Assembly: GCA_035610835.1 (NCBI GenBank)
Contig: CM069449.1
Span: 44,288,768-44,352,767, forward strand
Length of the DNA stretch: 64,000 nt
Reading direction: 5' to 3'
From: Ophiura sarsii
Taxonomy: Eukaryota; Echinodermata; Ophiuroidea; Amphilepidida; Ophiuridae
How positions within the stretch are numbered: the first letter of the stretch is position 1; every line of letters begins with the position of its first letter. A program made the translations under genes and the position numbers. The notes under the pieces were generated by a model, which saw nothing but the letters and a program-made list of their open reading frames with translations, did no database searches and was not told the DNA's origin. Shown in pieces: positions 22,001 to 37,000 of this stretch.

Positions 22001-25000
22001 GGCTGGGTGGAAAACAGCTTAGTTGTTTGGCTCACATAAGTGTTTAGTATTGCGTTTACTTTTGAGTTTACTTTTAGTTTGTCCAAAAGTAAACGCTCAT
22101 AATTTGCAGTGCCAGCTAACTATAGTGCACTGCAAGTGAAAGCTGATGTGCTGAGCCAATACAAGGTCATGCCACTGCTATATAACAGCTACTGCATGAA
22201 GTGTATATTTTTTTTCAATTTCGAGGTCTGATTCAACCTCTTATTCATCGAATTCCAAACCAAAACAGGATTCAGAATCACTCCCAAAGTCATCCTGATA
22301 TTCCTCACTATTATAACTATCACTGTCATCATTGAAATCCCGTGATTTATCGACATTTCTATGGTCAGAATGCTTGCGAATGTCCGGGCGATTGTGTGCG
22401 ATCGTAAATTTACGTAAACAAATGGGACTTTCAACTTTGACCCGCTGTATTATTTTTCCTATCCATCGTATCAACACATGAAATAGTGCCCTCTGTTGGC
22501 CATTTATTTATCGTCAAGCTGCCGTGCGAATGGATTCTCCAGCAGGTGTAGGACGCATTTTATAAAGGTTTTAAAAATCGGACTTTTTTCAGACTTTTGG
22601 CACGTCCATTGACGTGCTCAGCACAGCACTATTGACTCATTCAGCACGTCTATTGACGTGCTCAGCTGGGAAGTGGTTAAACAAGCTTGTACCCAAGAAT
22701 ATTTCATTTTGGGAAGACATATGCGCACGTTCATATGTGTACTTTTGACCATCATAATTCCATGATTCCTTTCGTCAAATGAACCGACAGTGCCAATGTC
22801 AACCGACACGACGTCATTATTGGGGGATTTGGTGTGTACTTTTTTTGTAAATTTTATTTACAGCCGGACTTGATTTCATTTGGGGGGGCAAGCGGGGAAG
22901 GGCAAGGGTTCCAAGTGGGGGCTCCTGCCCCCCGCTGGTTACGCCACTGTGCTGGTAATACATAACCCGCCGCCTTGATCCCTGGGCCAACTCATCCACA
23001 GTGGCGTAGCCAGAGGAGGGGGGCAAGGGAGGCGATCGCCCAACCAACATTGAGTTGTGTCGGTTGAGATGGGCTGAAATCATGAAATTATGATGGACAA
23101 AAGTACAAATATGGTAATTTTTCACACGAGCAAGTGCCCTCAAAATAGATTTTCTGTGTTTTAAGGCATAATGTCATAACTGAGATGATGGTTTTTATCT
23201 TGATATATCCCGTTTATTCATGAGTCATGACTAATATCCTTTTTCACAAAATAATCAAAGGGTTTGTTTTTCAATTGTTCATTGTGTCAAAATTCCTTGT
23301 GGTTTGTGGTTGTTTATTTTGGGATAATCTCCGGGTTTCTTCGTTAATTACATGTTTAGTAGTTTTTCTCCAGTTTTTAACCAGATTTTTTCCTTAATTT
23401 TGAACAGGATAAATATCAAGGTAAAAAACATCATCTCAGTTACAAAGTATGACATTGTGCCTAAAGCACGTTTAAAGCCAAAATATACCTTAATCATGGG
23501 AAAATATGGTGTAAAATAGCAATTTTTTGCGTGCTACACGCGCTTTCTTTAGTCGGTAAAGTATTGTCGGTTAACTCTTAATTTTTGCCCCACCAATATG
23601 AAAAACCTAGCTACGTCACTGCTCATCCATATTATATAGGCTTCTCCATGCTCACCGATAATCAACTCTACACAGACATTACGTTGGTGTTCTGTTGTGA
23701 CATATGGTAAATAATGATCGAAAGCAAGTTGTAGTTGAAGCGACCAATTGAATACCGAATGCATTGTTGCGCTACCTGCCATGGCAGTGGCGCAATGGAG
23801 AGTGCGCTCGGCATACGGTGAAGTCCGACTATTCATATCTTGTGAATTGTGATTACAAAGACCAATTACCTTCAACATGGTATAATTTCAAAGCTTAAAA
23901 TGTGCTCTTTCAAGTCATAACTCAGAATTGAATTGGGCCTCCAACATGTCCATTTTGATATAACCTTTGGGCAGTCAACTCTAAACATGTTCAAGGGCCA
24001 AAACTCATCTATCAAAATGTTGTAGCTCTTGCTCCTGAACGTCCTATGCATAATCATTAGGCAGTTTCACTTTATATTATGATGGGCCAGAAAAACATAC
24101 AATGTTTTGACGGAACATCAACGATTTGGTTTTTTTGTTACCAGCAGACTACCGATATACCCCCGAGTCAAGAAGCGCTATTCAATGAACTCTTCAACAG
24201 CGGCGCTGGTGGCGAGGCTGCAGCAGACTTCCAGAATGCTCTGGGAGACCTCATGTCAGAGTTGAATAAAGAGTTCACACAAGATCCGCAATTTAATGAG
24301 GAACTATCAAAACTATTACAGACAACTATACCCCCAGGAGGTATGTACAAAACAATCAATAGTACTGTACAAGTGGTAATTTTCGTGGGATTAATTATCC
24401 GCGCCTTTACAGCTACTTTGCGTGTCGTAAATTTGCAATTTGTAGCTTCATCACATAGACCTATACGTCAAAGACATATTTGCGGGTTTTTATTTTCGCG
24501 GTCGCTGGTTCCAGCGTGAAAATAAATGTAGCATGAACATTTCCACTTTACAACAGTAGAATTGGAGAAAGGGGAGGGTGCTTCAGTTGCCGTCAGAATA
24601 TACTTCAATCAAATAGGCGAGCCTCCTGTAGTTTAATCAGTTCCAAATTGGCGAGAAATATTCGGTTTTTATCTCTCCATGCGCAAAAGAATTTCAAGTA
24701 TGCGTGTGTGATTATGGTCACAGGCACGAGTTGTTGGTTGCACACACGCGTCACGCATATGATGCACAGTGTGCTTGTTGGTAGGCGTTGTAACATATAC
24801 TTGTACCGAACATTGTATGGTCGGCCAATGGGGTTAATATATTGAATACAAAGTCTAAAATCGGGGTAAAGCGATAAATTATAATTTTGTAATGAATATT
24901 AATTAATTGATTAATTAGCAATATGCAAGTTATAATTAACATGAATATGAATGATCCAGATTGAGCTGAAATGGTCCAGGTTGAACCGAGATGATCCAAG

Positions 25001-28000
25001 AGGATCCCAAATTAATCATGAATATTCATATTACTAAGGCCAAATAAAAATAAAATGTTGTTTCCGGTAACATGCTCTGAAAAATTTGGGACGGAAGGAA
25101 GGATTTATTTTTTATTTTTTATTTTACCCAAAAAAATTATTTTCATATACTGAGATTTTCAACCCAATTTTAGGGCGTCTTGCAAAAAATTAAGTGCAAT
25201 TCCAGTGTTAAAAAAGCTCACGGTTCGACCGTGTAACGCACGTATAACCTGTGGCCCTTAAGCAAAACACAGTATACGAAAACACGAACTAGATTTACAA
25301 TTTGAACTAACACAGTTTCATAATAAAACACAAGGAAATACAAGGAAATTAATGGATTATTAGCCGCACTTCGATCGCTCGAGTCACGATGGAAATACCA
25401 AAGCGCCATTGTTATACGATTCCTTTTGTGCCCATGGTGCACCGAAATATTAAAATGTCCAGATGGATGCGGCCGTTCCCAAATCGTAACACTCGGCGAC
25501 ATGAGAACAAGACTAACATCAAAACAGTGACGTCATGATTATAAATGCGCAGAAATCCGCCATTTTTGTACCGATTTTAAACCGACAGAAAAAATGCTGC
25601 GCAGGTACATGTAATCCAATGGGTTTTTTAACTCTGACGAAAACGAAATATTAACTGCCAATACTTCAGGATTTATGATACTTTTTCTAGTTATTTGAAG
25701 ATGAAACTCAATCTTTGTAGGTTTGGCTTTGATGCTACGTGATCAGAGATCAAGTAGGGAATCTTTTTGAGTCACACTTTTGCTAAATATTTGTGTATTA
25801 GCATCGCAAAGTCTTCTAAAGTGTTTCGCATTTCGCGATGCTACATTTGGTTAATGCACTATGCAGGTTATTGCTGGGCTTGAACTCTACTCCCGGTGTG
25901 TTTGAGGGAATTCACGGAGAGTGAGACTTACGGGATACGGGTACCCGTTACACGCACGTATAGAATGACCCGTGTCACGTAAGAGAAAAAACACGGGATA
26001 ACTCAACACTATTTGTAAGTTTATTTTTTATTTTTTATTTAAAGTTTTTTGTCGATCTTTTTCTTTTTTATCAATTATTTCAATTAACAATTCTTCTCGA
26101 GAGAGAGAGAGAGTCGAAGGGAAAAATAAAATAAATATGATTTCCAGCAGCTACATGTCAGAATTTCGACACGGACGACTCTTTAAAAAAATTATTTTCC
26201 CCAAAATGGCATAACATTTTTTTTTTTCGGCGCTGAAAAATAGGGACGGGCGAGTTACCGGAAACAACATTTTATTTTTATTTGGCCTAATTAATATTCA
26301 TTACAAAAAAATTATCATAATTTATAAATCTCTTACAAATTACAAGTATTTATTCAATATATTTTAACCCAGTTGGCTGCCCATACAATGTTCGGTATAA
26401 GTACATGTTACAACGCCTACCGTGCTTGTTGCATTCATGCGGGCCTGCGTCCTTCTGTATTCATCCACTGCTGTAAGGAGGCTTCAACAATTTGGAACTG
26501 ATCAAACTATAACAGCAGCGAATTAATGGACTTGGATTACTTGCGCTCAGACATGAAAAATATACATTTCTCGCCTATTTGGAACTGACTATACTATACT
26601 TAGTTGACCGAACTCTTCCGCAGTGTTCTTGTGGAAAGACCAGAGCAGATTTCCATAAAATGCCCTGAGTGACCTCATTTTTAACATCATGACATTCTAG
26701 CCCTACGATAAGTTCACTAAGTTGACCAAATGTTTTGAAACACACTATATCAATTTCCAACATAAACCAGAGGCTTGACAAGTTGTTAGTGTTCGTAAGA
26801 TGTATCAATGAACGTTGGTATGATGTTATTTTATTTTAAGAAAATTAGTTTCAAGTTCAAGTATTTGTGCCTATAAACATGATTAGCTAATTTAATTAAA
26901 TTTAATTTCCCCTGGTTCAAATTAAATGGAATCAGCAATTCAGTATCAACCAATCCATTGATAACAGGCCTAGGGTATATATCTTTGTGAAAATATGTCA
27001 GTTTTTCCCCTCTGACACTGCATTTTTTCTCCATTACAAAATAATAAAATGCTTTTTCCCCTATTAATCCAACTTCTTTTGGCCATCTTCTCCTCCCCTT
27101 TTTTAATATCCCTTTTGCCTAACTCCCACTCCTCTTGTATGTCAGGTGTTGAGCATTTCTCCTACCCCTGAAAGCAGGTCATTTTCAAGTATATATACCC
27201 CTGACGGATAAATAATAGCAAATCTTCAATTTATTTCAGCTATGCCGCCTGCATCTAGTGCTTCATCCACACCCAGCACGGCACAACCAGCTCCATCTAG
27301 TGGTGTTAGCCAATCAACCTCAGCAGGCACATCAGCACCAAGTAATAGTGAAGACGACATATCAAGAACATTAGGAGAAACACTAAATAGATTGTCTCAG
27401 AATGCTCAAGATTTACAGGTGGGTACAACAGGAGGCACATACAGTCATCACAATTTAGTAACTGACCAGGTAATAAACATGCTGATAACTCTAAAAGTAT
27501 AACTCCTACATAAACAAATTTAATTATAAAGTTGTTGAGAAATGTCTTTTCTTGAATTTGAGATATTACACGCTAAGAATAGTTGATTAATGAGGAAGTT
27601 ATGATCCCAGACGTTAGGGCAAGTCTGATTTTCATTTTAACATTTTCTTTTCAACTCGGGGAGAGTATGACAGGTAAAGTGTGGGTGCCGTATTGATCAA
27701 CCGTAACAATGCCACCGGCCGACTATCCAACAACCAGGCCATCGACGGGTGAATTGGCACTACCACTACCAGTAATCAATAATTTGCCGGTCTGAGTCCC
27801 CGTGTTGAAAATGAAAATGTGAAAATGAAAAGCAGACTTGACAGTACATTTGGTAGTGTAACTTCCTTAATAATCAGCCATTCTTAGCGTGTAATATCTC
27901 AAATTCAAGAAGAGAAATTTCAACATGTTTATAATTTAATATGTTTATGTAGGAGTTATACTTTTTGAGTTATCAGCACATTTATTACCTGGTCAGTTAC

Positions 28001-31000
28001 TAAATTGTGATGACTGTATATATGGTTTGAATTTCCAATAATCTATTCTTGCAAAGATTATTTGTGTAAAGTCTCAGTTTCAAATTTATTGTTAAGAATC
28101 CATGGACCAGTTGATTTTTTTTTCAAATCGACATGTTGGATTCTTTTTAAATATCAAACCCAATTCAAACCATTGCACTATATTGCATATTACACTGTTA
28201 GCTACTTAATGGATCCTATTGCATAAAAGTTAAGATTGAACTTAAGCGAACTTACGAATAGTTATTCTTAACTCTTCTCTTAAGCCTGGTTAAGAAGAAT
28301 ATTGAAAGAATTCTTCCTTAATTGAGCTTCATGATGAAGGGCCAAGTTCTTAAGTTTGACCTAGGGTCTATATCATGAAGACCAACTCACAAATTCTTAA
28401 ACAATCTTCGTAAGAAGAGTTGAAAATGTAAGCAGACTAACTCTACATAAGATGAATCTTATCTTTTATTCAATAGGGCCCAGTTCTGTTTATCCGCCCT
28501 CTACTGTTTAAACCATGAGATCTGCCCCGTTTGTTTAGCATAAGCTTCATATCCCTCTACTTCTCCAATACTTTCACAAGACTTAAAGGTAGATGACCCG
28601 ATCACATTTTCGTAACACAGAATTATTTCAAACATACGGAGATTTTCATATCATATGAAAGCTCGTATTTTTCTCATCATCATACTGAAATTTGAAGGCC
28701 TAAATCGGTATAATTACGGAGAAATCGATGAAATAACGTTGAATTACCGCGAATGGTGGTAAACCACCGATATAGTTTGTGTACTACTCAATGGGTACAG
28801 TTCACAGCATCTTGTGCGTCTAAAATAAGAACCATTAGAGCTATGCAACTCAAACTTTGGAACACGACTTTTTTAAGGATGACCTTTCATGTAGAATAGA
28901 AAACTTCAAGTTGAAAATCGGAACATCTACCTTTAAATGGCGTGTGTACAAAAGGGGATAATCCATTTCCATTCTTCCCACTCATATTCCATGACCCCAT
29001 ATTCTCTGCTAAAACCATCAGAACCAACTATTTTCCCCTCTAGTCTTTCAGCCAGTCGTCTTGACCCTAGACCATTCTGTTCTTTTGGGTTTCAAATCAC
29101 CGTGGTAATGCAAGAACGTCTTTAGTGACATGTTTGGCCAAATTGATTTATTAGTTATGAAAATATAGGCAAGTCCATAATTTCAAGACATTTTACCAGT
29201 CTTGAAATTGCAATTAATACACTTTTAGTTAAATAATTAAGCTATAATTTAACTTAACAAAATTGAACACAAAAATGCTTCTCCTGCAAAATGACCTGGA
29301 TGTCACTTATGACGTTCTTGCATTCCAACAATGAAATGTTTGCAGGGATAATGTTTTATCCCTTTCAATTAATGTGATTTATGGTGTTTTTATGTGCATT
29401 TCAGCAAGAAAATAGTATGCCAGATGATTTCATGAGGGCGTTTGAAGGAATGAATATGGGCGGCATGGGAGGCATGGGAGGAGACGGTGGCGATGCGGGC
29501 ATGTTACCCATGATGCAAAGTATTATGCAGAATTTATTATGTAAAGAAGTGCTTTATCCATCGCTGAAAGAAGTAGTAGGAAAGGTGAGTATAGTGGCTG
29601 GCCATATGGGTTGCTTGAAGAGGGGGAACCAAATCAATCTGGTAAAAAAGTTGTCCACATTTATGCTTAGGCGACGATATTCTTCAGGCAAACATTCAGT
29701 CAGCCGGAATTTTTCAATCCTTGGTGGTGAATGTCAACAATTTTTTTTCGATCAAGTAAAATGAATCTGAAGTAGAAAATATCACATTTTTAGTTCTCTC
29801 CTTGATTGTATTGGTAATTTGAAATGCTACATTTTGTGGGAGACCCGTATAATGAATGCCAATGATACATGACAAACTGAGGTTTTTCAAAACGATAGAA
29901 AACAATAGAATTTCTTTCGTTTGTTTGCATATCTCAAAATCGATATTACCGACCTCCGACTCATTATCCTTGATCACATTGCATAGGGTTTTTGTAGTAT
30001 TCCTTGGTATTTTAGCAAGGGCTAGTTTGGATAAATACTGTAAAGTAACACAATTTGGCTAGCATTTTAATTTTGCTAGGACCTCTATTCACTAAATTAA
30101 TCACTTTGTTTTCGCTATGATTTTTTTTCTTCACATTATGATATTTTGATATCAGAAGAATCCCCATATTTTTCTCATTATGTCTGTAAGATCCAGGGCT
30201 CAAATTAATCGAAGGCATCGAAGGCAATTGCCTTCGATGCCCCACCTAGTTGTCATGTAAAATAGAAAACATCAAGTTGAAAATCGGGCCAGCAATCAGA
30301 ACATCTACCTTTAAGTTTTAAGGTAAAAGGTGGTGTTTTGCAAATTCACTAAATTGTCATGACTTAAGGAAGTTTTTTGGGTTTTTTTTAAATTTTGTGA
30401 GTGCTGTAATTATTGAACTATCCATTTTTTTTCAGTTTTTTGGCACTTGTTGGTCAAAATTTCAAAAAATATTAGATTAGGTGGGTTTTTTTAAATCGTT
30501 TCTAAGTTAATGTCTTTACATCATCATCAAGAGATGTGGGCATTTTATACTCAAAATTATTTTTGTTAGCTTTGTCCAAAACAAATTGGGTCAAAAAAAT
30601 GAAATTTGGATTCTCTGATCCATTTCCTTTCCAAAAATATATACTTTTATATGAATTTGATTAATACTTCAATAATTACAGCACTCACAAAACTCAAAAA
30701 TCAGATAAAAAACTTCCTTGAGTCAGTATACAAGAATGAGGCTGCATAGTTCATAAAATCTACTCATCAGCAACCTCCTTGTTAGAAAATCTTTTATTTT
30801 GAGAGCCATTCTGCTCCTGTCAAATTGTCAATAACACATGAAACAGTGGGAAGTCCTGCCATGTTCTAGGGAAATGTGGCCTATGTTGAAGGGAAACAAA
30901 CATCTTTTCTAGGCATGAATAAATACATCTACTTCTATCTCCTTTACCAGTACCCAAAGTGGTTGACAGATAACAAAGAGGATCTTACACAGAGTGACTA

Positions 31001-34000
31001 TGACAGGTATAGCAAACAATTGGACATAATGCAGAGGCTATGTGGAGAGTACGAGGAAGAGACTGACTCAGATAGCCAGGATGTAAAACAACAAAGGACA
31101 ATGAAAGTTATGGATCTAATACAACAGGTTGGTGTTGTGCATTTTTTTCTTTTAGGCCAAAAAAAAAAAAGGTTTGTCTCAAAGCTTGCGAAGGCTTCAA
31201 AATCGGGTGACGCGCGCTGTTTTTTGTCCTCCATTTTTTTTTTTTTTTTTACATTTTTTTTATTTGTGTGTCAATTTTTACTCTTACTATTTGCAACCGT
31301 TAACACTTTCTGATATTGTTTTTTTTTATAATTTGAAATGAATATTGTGATGTAGTTGTGTAAAGAACAATTGTGCAGCGTTTTTTGAAGAACTGAGCCA
31401 TGTAAAAGTTTGAGAAAAGGAAAATCTGCCGATATTTTTAATAAAAACTTGAAATAAAAATGTGTAGGGAAAATAAAAATTGATTTGACAATTTCCTGCA
31501 TTTTTGATGCGGTATTTTTGGCATTTCAAAACCAATGCGCGCGCAAGCTTTGAGACAAACCTATTTTTTTGTTTGGCCTTAAAATGTGATTTTTAAAATA
31601 ATAAAAAAATGTGGTCTACTTCCACAAAACCAGGACAGTATAGAGGCCCTGTATACTGTAAACGTGGACATGTTTGCGCTACATTAATTTTCGCGCTCCA
31701 AGCCAAGCAGCTACCGTGAAAATAAAAACATGCAAACATATTTATTTTGTGTATAAGTCTATGTAATGAACTTTCAAATCGTGAATTTAAAAACAAGCGA
31801 AGTGGCTGAAAGTTGGCAAAGCACGAAAATTGTAATTGCGTGAAAATTACCACTTTTACAGTATAACCTAGTTTACCAGGAATCATGGCGGACTACTAAA
31901 TTTTGTTCACCAAAACTATAAGACGCTAAAAACCTAATTTCAAAATGCAAGTGTCAATTCAATGAATATACTGAATGGACTGTAATAGGGTTTTTTAGCA
32001 AATTCATTTTTTTTTCTTCACTAAAGGTCAGTTCAGGTCAGATGGAACGCTCTGTGTAGCATTATTAATTAAAACATGATCGAACCAGACATGTTTGTGT
32101 GCATTAAGATTTCCATTTTGTGAGGAGCACTTACTCGCGAATATTTCATGCCGCAAATATTTCCAATCTACATTGTTGAAGTGCATTGCAAAGTCACACA
32201 ATGTAACTCCAAAGTTGACATTCGCGAAATAATCATGCCATGAATTAGGCCAATATTGCTGATTCATGAAATTTTAAACTCTTTATGAGAACAAATCATG
32301 ACCTGTGAGATTTTTCCGTAGGATTAGGAGTATGCATAAACTGCAGAACATGTACCATCACCTGACCTCAATTACACTGTTAAAATCAAATAAGTGTCTC
32401 TAGAAAATAAGACACAAGCCATTTATCAAGGATAGTGGTGTTATTCTTGTGACTTAAAAGTAGAGAAATTGCACAGTGTGTATACGGTGGCAAAGTGACG
32501 AAAATGTGCAAATAGCCTACTTTCTCCAATTCGGAAAATAGAATTATATCTACAAAAATAAATAAATTTATAAAGTATATTAAGGTGAAGAATAAAACCC
32601 TGTTCTACGGAGGAATGGATCTCTCACATAGTTTTGGGCGTTCAGGCGGTGCATTTTCATTTTGTTAGGTTTTTTCCAAAATATTGGTGAAAATGTTGGT
32701 GAATTTTCAAACAATGTTCTAACCATTTTAAAAATTTAAAAATAATCTCATATTCACAACAACAACTAATGGGTCAGTCAGATCCGTAGAACAGAGGGGT
32801 TTTTCATTGCCTAATAGATCCACCCAGCAGTCCTTATCTTAACAATTCTCATATTCTTTTGCAGATGGAGGTTTTAGGTCAGCCACCAAAAGAAATAGTA
32901 GGGGATATGGTGAGTAGTAAAAATAAACAAATTTGTAATAATGTACGGTTGGTATTTCAGTCCTGTCATGACTGACATCTCGTCATGACCTTACAGATAT
33001 ATGCCACAAAATATGATTTTCAGCAAAGGAGTAACAATCACGGAGAGGGTGGGTGTCTGTCTAGTAATCAATTTTATTTGGTCACCGAGAATGAGGTCTG
33101 CCTTGCTTTGTCTTCCCTTCAATCATGCCTTGCATGATCATCTTCTCTAGGTTGTTACCCTTGCGACGTGAGATATGGCCGAAGTAGCTCAGCATTTGGG
33201 TGTTGATAGCATGAAGAAGTCGTTTAGACACCCCGATTTCTTCAATATTACTGGCGTTGGTAATAATATAAACAAATGTAATAAAGTGAACATTTCCCAG
33301 AAAAGTCACAATTTTTAATTTTTAACATACCGTATTATCCCTTATAAGCGCCCACCCCTCTTTTTCCCAATGACTACCAAAAAGTAACACCTAATAAGCG
33401 CCCATCTTTTAGCCATCGCAGCTCAAAATAAAGCATGAAAGTAGCGTCCGAAAGTCCCGGCATCAATAACATGTTGGTGATCCACATATTGGCGGGCTGT
33501 GCACATTTTCCACAAAAAATGTGCATCAAAATTCGGAAACAATTGACAGTTTCCATGTAACTTAATAAGCAAGCGCCCATCCAAAATGACTTTGCTAAGA
33601 GCCCTGGGCGCTTAATAGGGATAATACGGTACTTTAAATAAGTTTCCGTCCAAATAATTTATTTTTCTTGCAAATTTCACAGTTATCTAAGGCCTGTAGA
33701 ACATTGACTCTCAAATTGAACATAACTCATCATTAATTAAAGGTAGATGACCCGATCACATTTTTGTAACACAGAATTATTTCAAACATACGGAGATTTT
33801 CATATCATATGAAAGCTCGTATTTTTCTCATCATCATACTGAAATCTTTTTTCTCATTTATAGTTTTTTATTATCATTTCTCTCGCTGAAAAGATCACAT
33901 ACATCATAAAAACAATTCAAATATACATGTGGTGATACAAATTATATTTACCAATGGGTACATTCGTTTATGAACAAAATTTTATTTAGATTGAACGTAT

Positions 34001-37000
34001 TTTGTATATGAACAGGTAAATTTATACAGAGACAGTGTATTGTTCCTCTTTCTTTTTACATAATGCAATAACTTGACAATTTAATTAATCATACTGAAAT
34101 TTGACGGCCTAATTTGGTATAATGACAGAGAAATCGACGAAATAGCGTTGAATTACCGCGAATGGTGGTTACCACCGATATAGTTTGTGTACTACTCAAT
34201 GGGTACAGTTCACAGCATCTTGTGCGTCTAAAATAAGAACCATAATAGCTATGCATCTCAAATTTTGGGACACAACGTTTTTAAGGATGACCTTTCATGT
34301 AGAATAGAAAACTTCAAGTTGAAAATCGGAACATCTACCTTTAAGGTTCAAACAGACTTGTGAAATGTTAATAATAGTTTCAACTATGTTGTTTTGTACC
34401 TGTAGATATATTCCAGCAGAATTGCATCGAATACCCATACACCAGTTTGTTATACAATGCAAAGCTTAATTTTGCTTGTCATTGATGAATGACATTTTGG
34501 TGATTTATGCAAATAGTTTAATATGTGTGGTTAACCGGCATTACTTTACGACACAAATGACTTTCACAAACTATACTGAAACATTGAATTTATAATTGCA
34601 AACATTTTTTTTTTTAAAGCCGTCATAACATGTAAAGATTCCCGAGTCTGACCACATGCTTATAACGTGAACTATAATTTCATAATTTATAATCTGTATC
34701 AAAAATGTTAAAGATATGAATGCTATCTTCAGTACGTACATAGCATGTATATGAATGCTATCTTCGGTAGAAAGCATATATTTGAAAGCTATCATTTACC
34801 TTTCATGTAGAATAGAAAACTTCAAGTTGAAAATTGGAACATCTACCTTTAAGGTTCAAACAGACTTGTGAAATGTTAATAATAGTTTCAACTATGTTGT
34901 TTTGTACCTGTAGATATATTCCAGCAGAATTGCATCGAATACCCATACACCAGTTTGTTATACAATGCAAAGCTTAATTTTGCTTGTCATTGATGAATGA
35001 CATTTTGGTGATTTATGCAAATAGTTTAATATGTGTGGTTAACCGGCATTACTTTACGACACAAATGACTTTCACAAACTATACTGAAACATTGAATTTA
35101 TAATTGCAAACATTTTTTTTTTAAAGCCGTCATAACATGTAAAGATTCCCGAGTCTGACCACATGCTTATAACGTGAACTATAATTTCATAATTTATAAT
35201 CGGTATCAAAAATGTTAAAGATATGAATGCTATCTTCAGTACGTACATAGCATGTATATGAATGCTATCTTCGGTAGAAAGCATATATTTGAAAGCTATC
35301 ATTTTACCATTTCCCATTCATTTCAACAGTACACTGTTTTCCATTCATTTCAACGATACAAAAATCAAAAATTTACATTAAATGAGCAAATGGGGCAGAT
35401 CTCTCATGGTTTAAACAGTAAAGGGCGGATAAACAGAACTGGCCCGTAATTTGATACCTCATTCGTAAAAATTGAGTGGATACTTTTATAGTTATGGTGT
35501 CTAAGGGCGCGTTCCCACTGTGCCTGTTTGATACCAGGGCGTGAACTCGATGCTACATCGAGTCTACTTCCAAGCCTAGTGGGAACGCGCAATAAGGGGT
35601 TTCGACCCTACACGATGTAGGGTCGAATCCTACTCGAAGAGGTAGTCTCGCACCTAGGACATGGTATCAAAATCGCTTTTTAACTTATCGCGTTTAACTT
35701 ATCGTATGTGGACTCGTACCACTTGTTCCACAAATAACAAGCATGTTTCGCTGCGTCTGACTGTGCCGCCGACAGTCGAGCGCTTCGAAATGCAATTTCA
35801 TGTGGCCAAATGTCATGCACGCATGGTATTTACGCAGTAAGTATGCACGGCGCACTCGCCTAAACTTGTAAACAAGTAACATCCGGGTAAGTGGACTCGA
35901 TACCACATAGGTATTTTGATGTATTTTATCGCACAATAAGAACGCAACATCAATGTTATGCATGTACATGTAGACTCGCACCTAGGTATGAGTCCACATT
36001 CGCACAGTGATAACACGCCCTTAGTGACACAACACCGACGGGGAAAAAAGTAGGAATTGGAAGCCATTGATTTTTGTATGGGATATCATTGATTTGTATG
36101 GTACAAATCAAAAAGCAGTCAGGCATGGATGTATGATTAGTTGTGATTCATTATACACACATTGATGCTGTGTAGCACGTACACTACAAGCAATGATATC
36201 CTATAGAAAAAACAAAACATCTTTTCACTGTGTCTTGTCACTTAAACCAACAGAACATTGAAAGTATCCACTCAATTGTTATGAAGGGGTGTCAAATGAT
36301 GGCGCAGGGATTTGTGCACTTAATGTACCGTATTATCCCTATTAAGCGCCCACCCCTGTTTTTCTCAATGACTACCAACAAAAAATCCCTAATAAGCGCC
36401 CACCTTTTCAATTACCGTAGCACTGTACAACAACATTTTTTGCCCCGGCGTCCTTCAGTAAAGCAGTACCAGTAAGCCTGCATGGTTCGATCGCCGCCGC
36501 CGCCCGCTCTCCCCGATGCAAGCCGCCATTTTTTTAATTTATTCATGGCTTAAATACAACATCGCGCATGCTCAAAACTACCAAGAATAAACGAAGTTTT
36601 CGGAAGGGCACTTGAAGCTTGTCGGAACCGGAACATTGACGTCATGTAATGTGGCCACATTGAGACCACTGCGACCGCCGCAATGTTGATTTCCCCCCAA
36701 ATTTTAAAACAGTTTACTTTTCGATCGCACATGGTTTTCCGCTAGTGCACTTGGACGCTTAAGGTTGTTCCTATGGCTAATTTTTTATTTGATATTTTAG
36801 TAGAGCTTGCTGAGCTCCACAATAATCTGAAATTTGAGATTGATCGGAGCTACGGTTTTCTAGATATGACAATTTTATTTTCAAAAATCCATTTTGAATT
36901 CTTTTGGTTTGTATTGTTTTTCGGCCAACAGAGGGCAGTCTATTTTCTTTTGTTTTATATTGTTTTTTTGACTCCCTAGGTAAAATGTCTATAAAAATTT

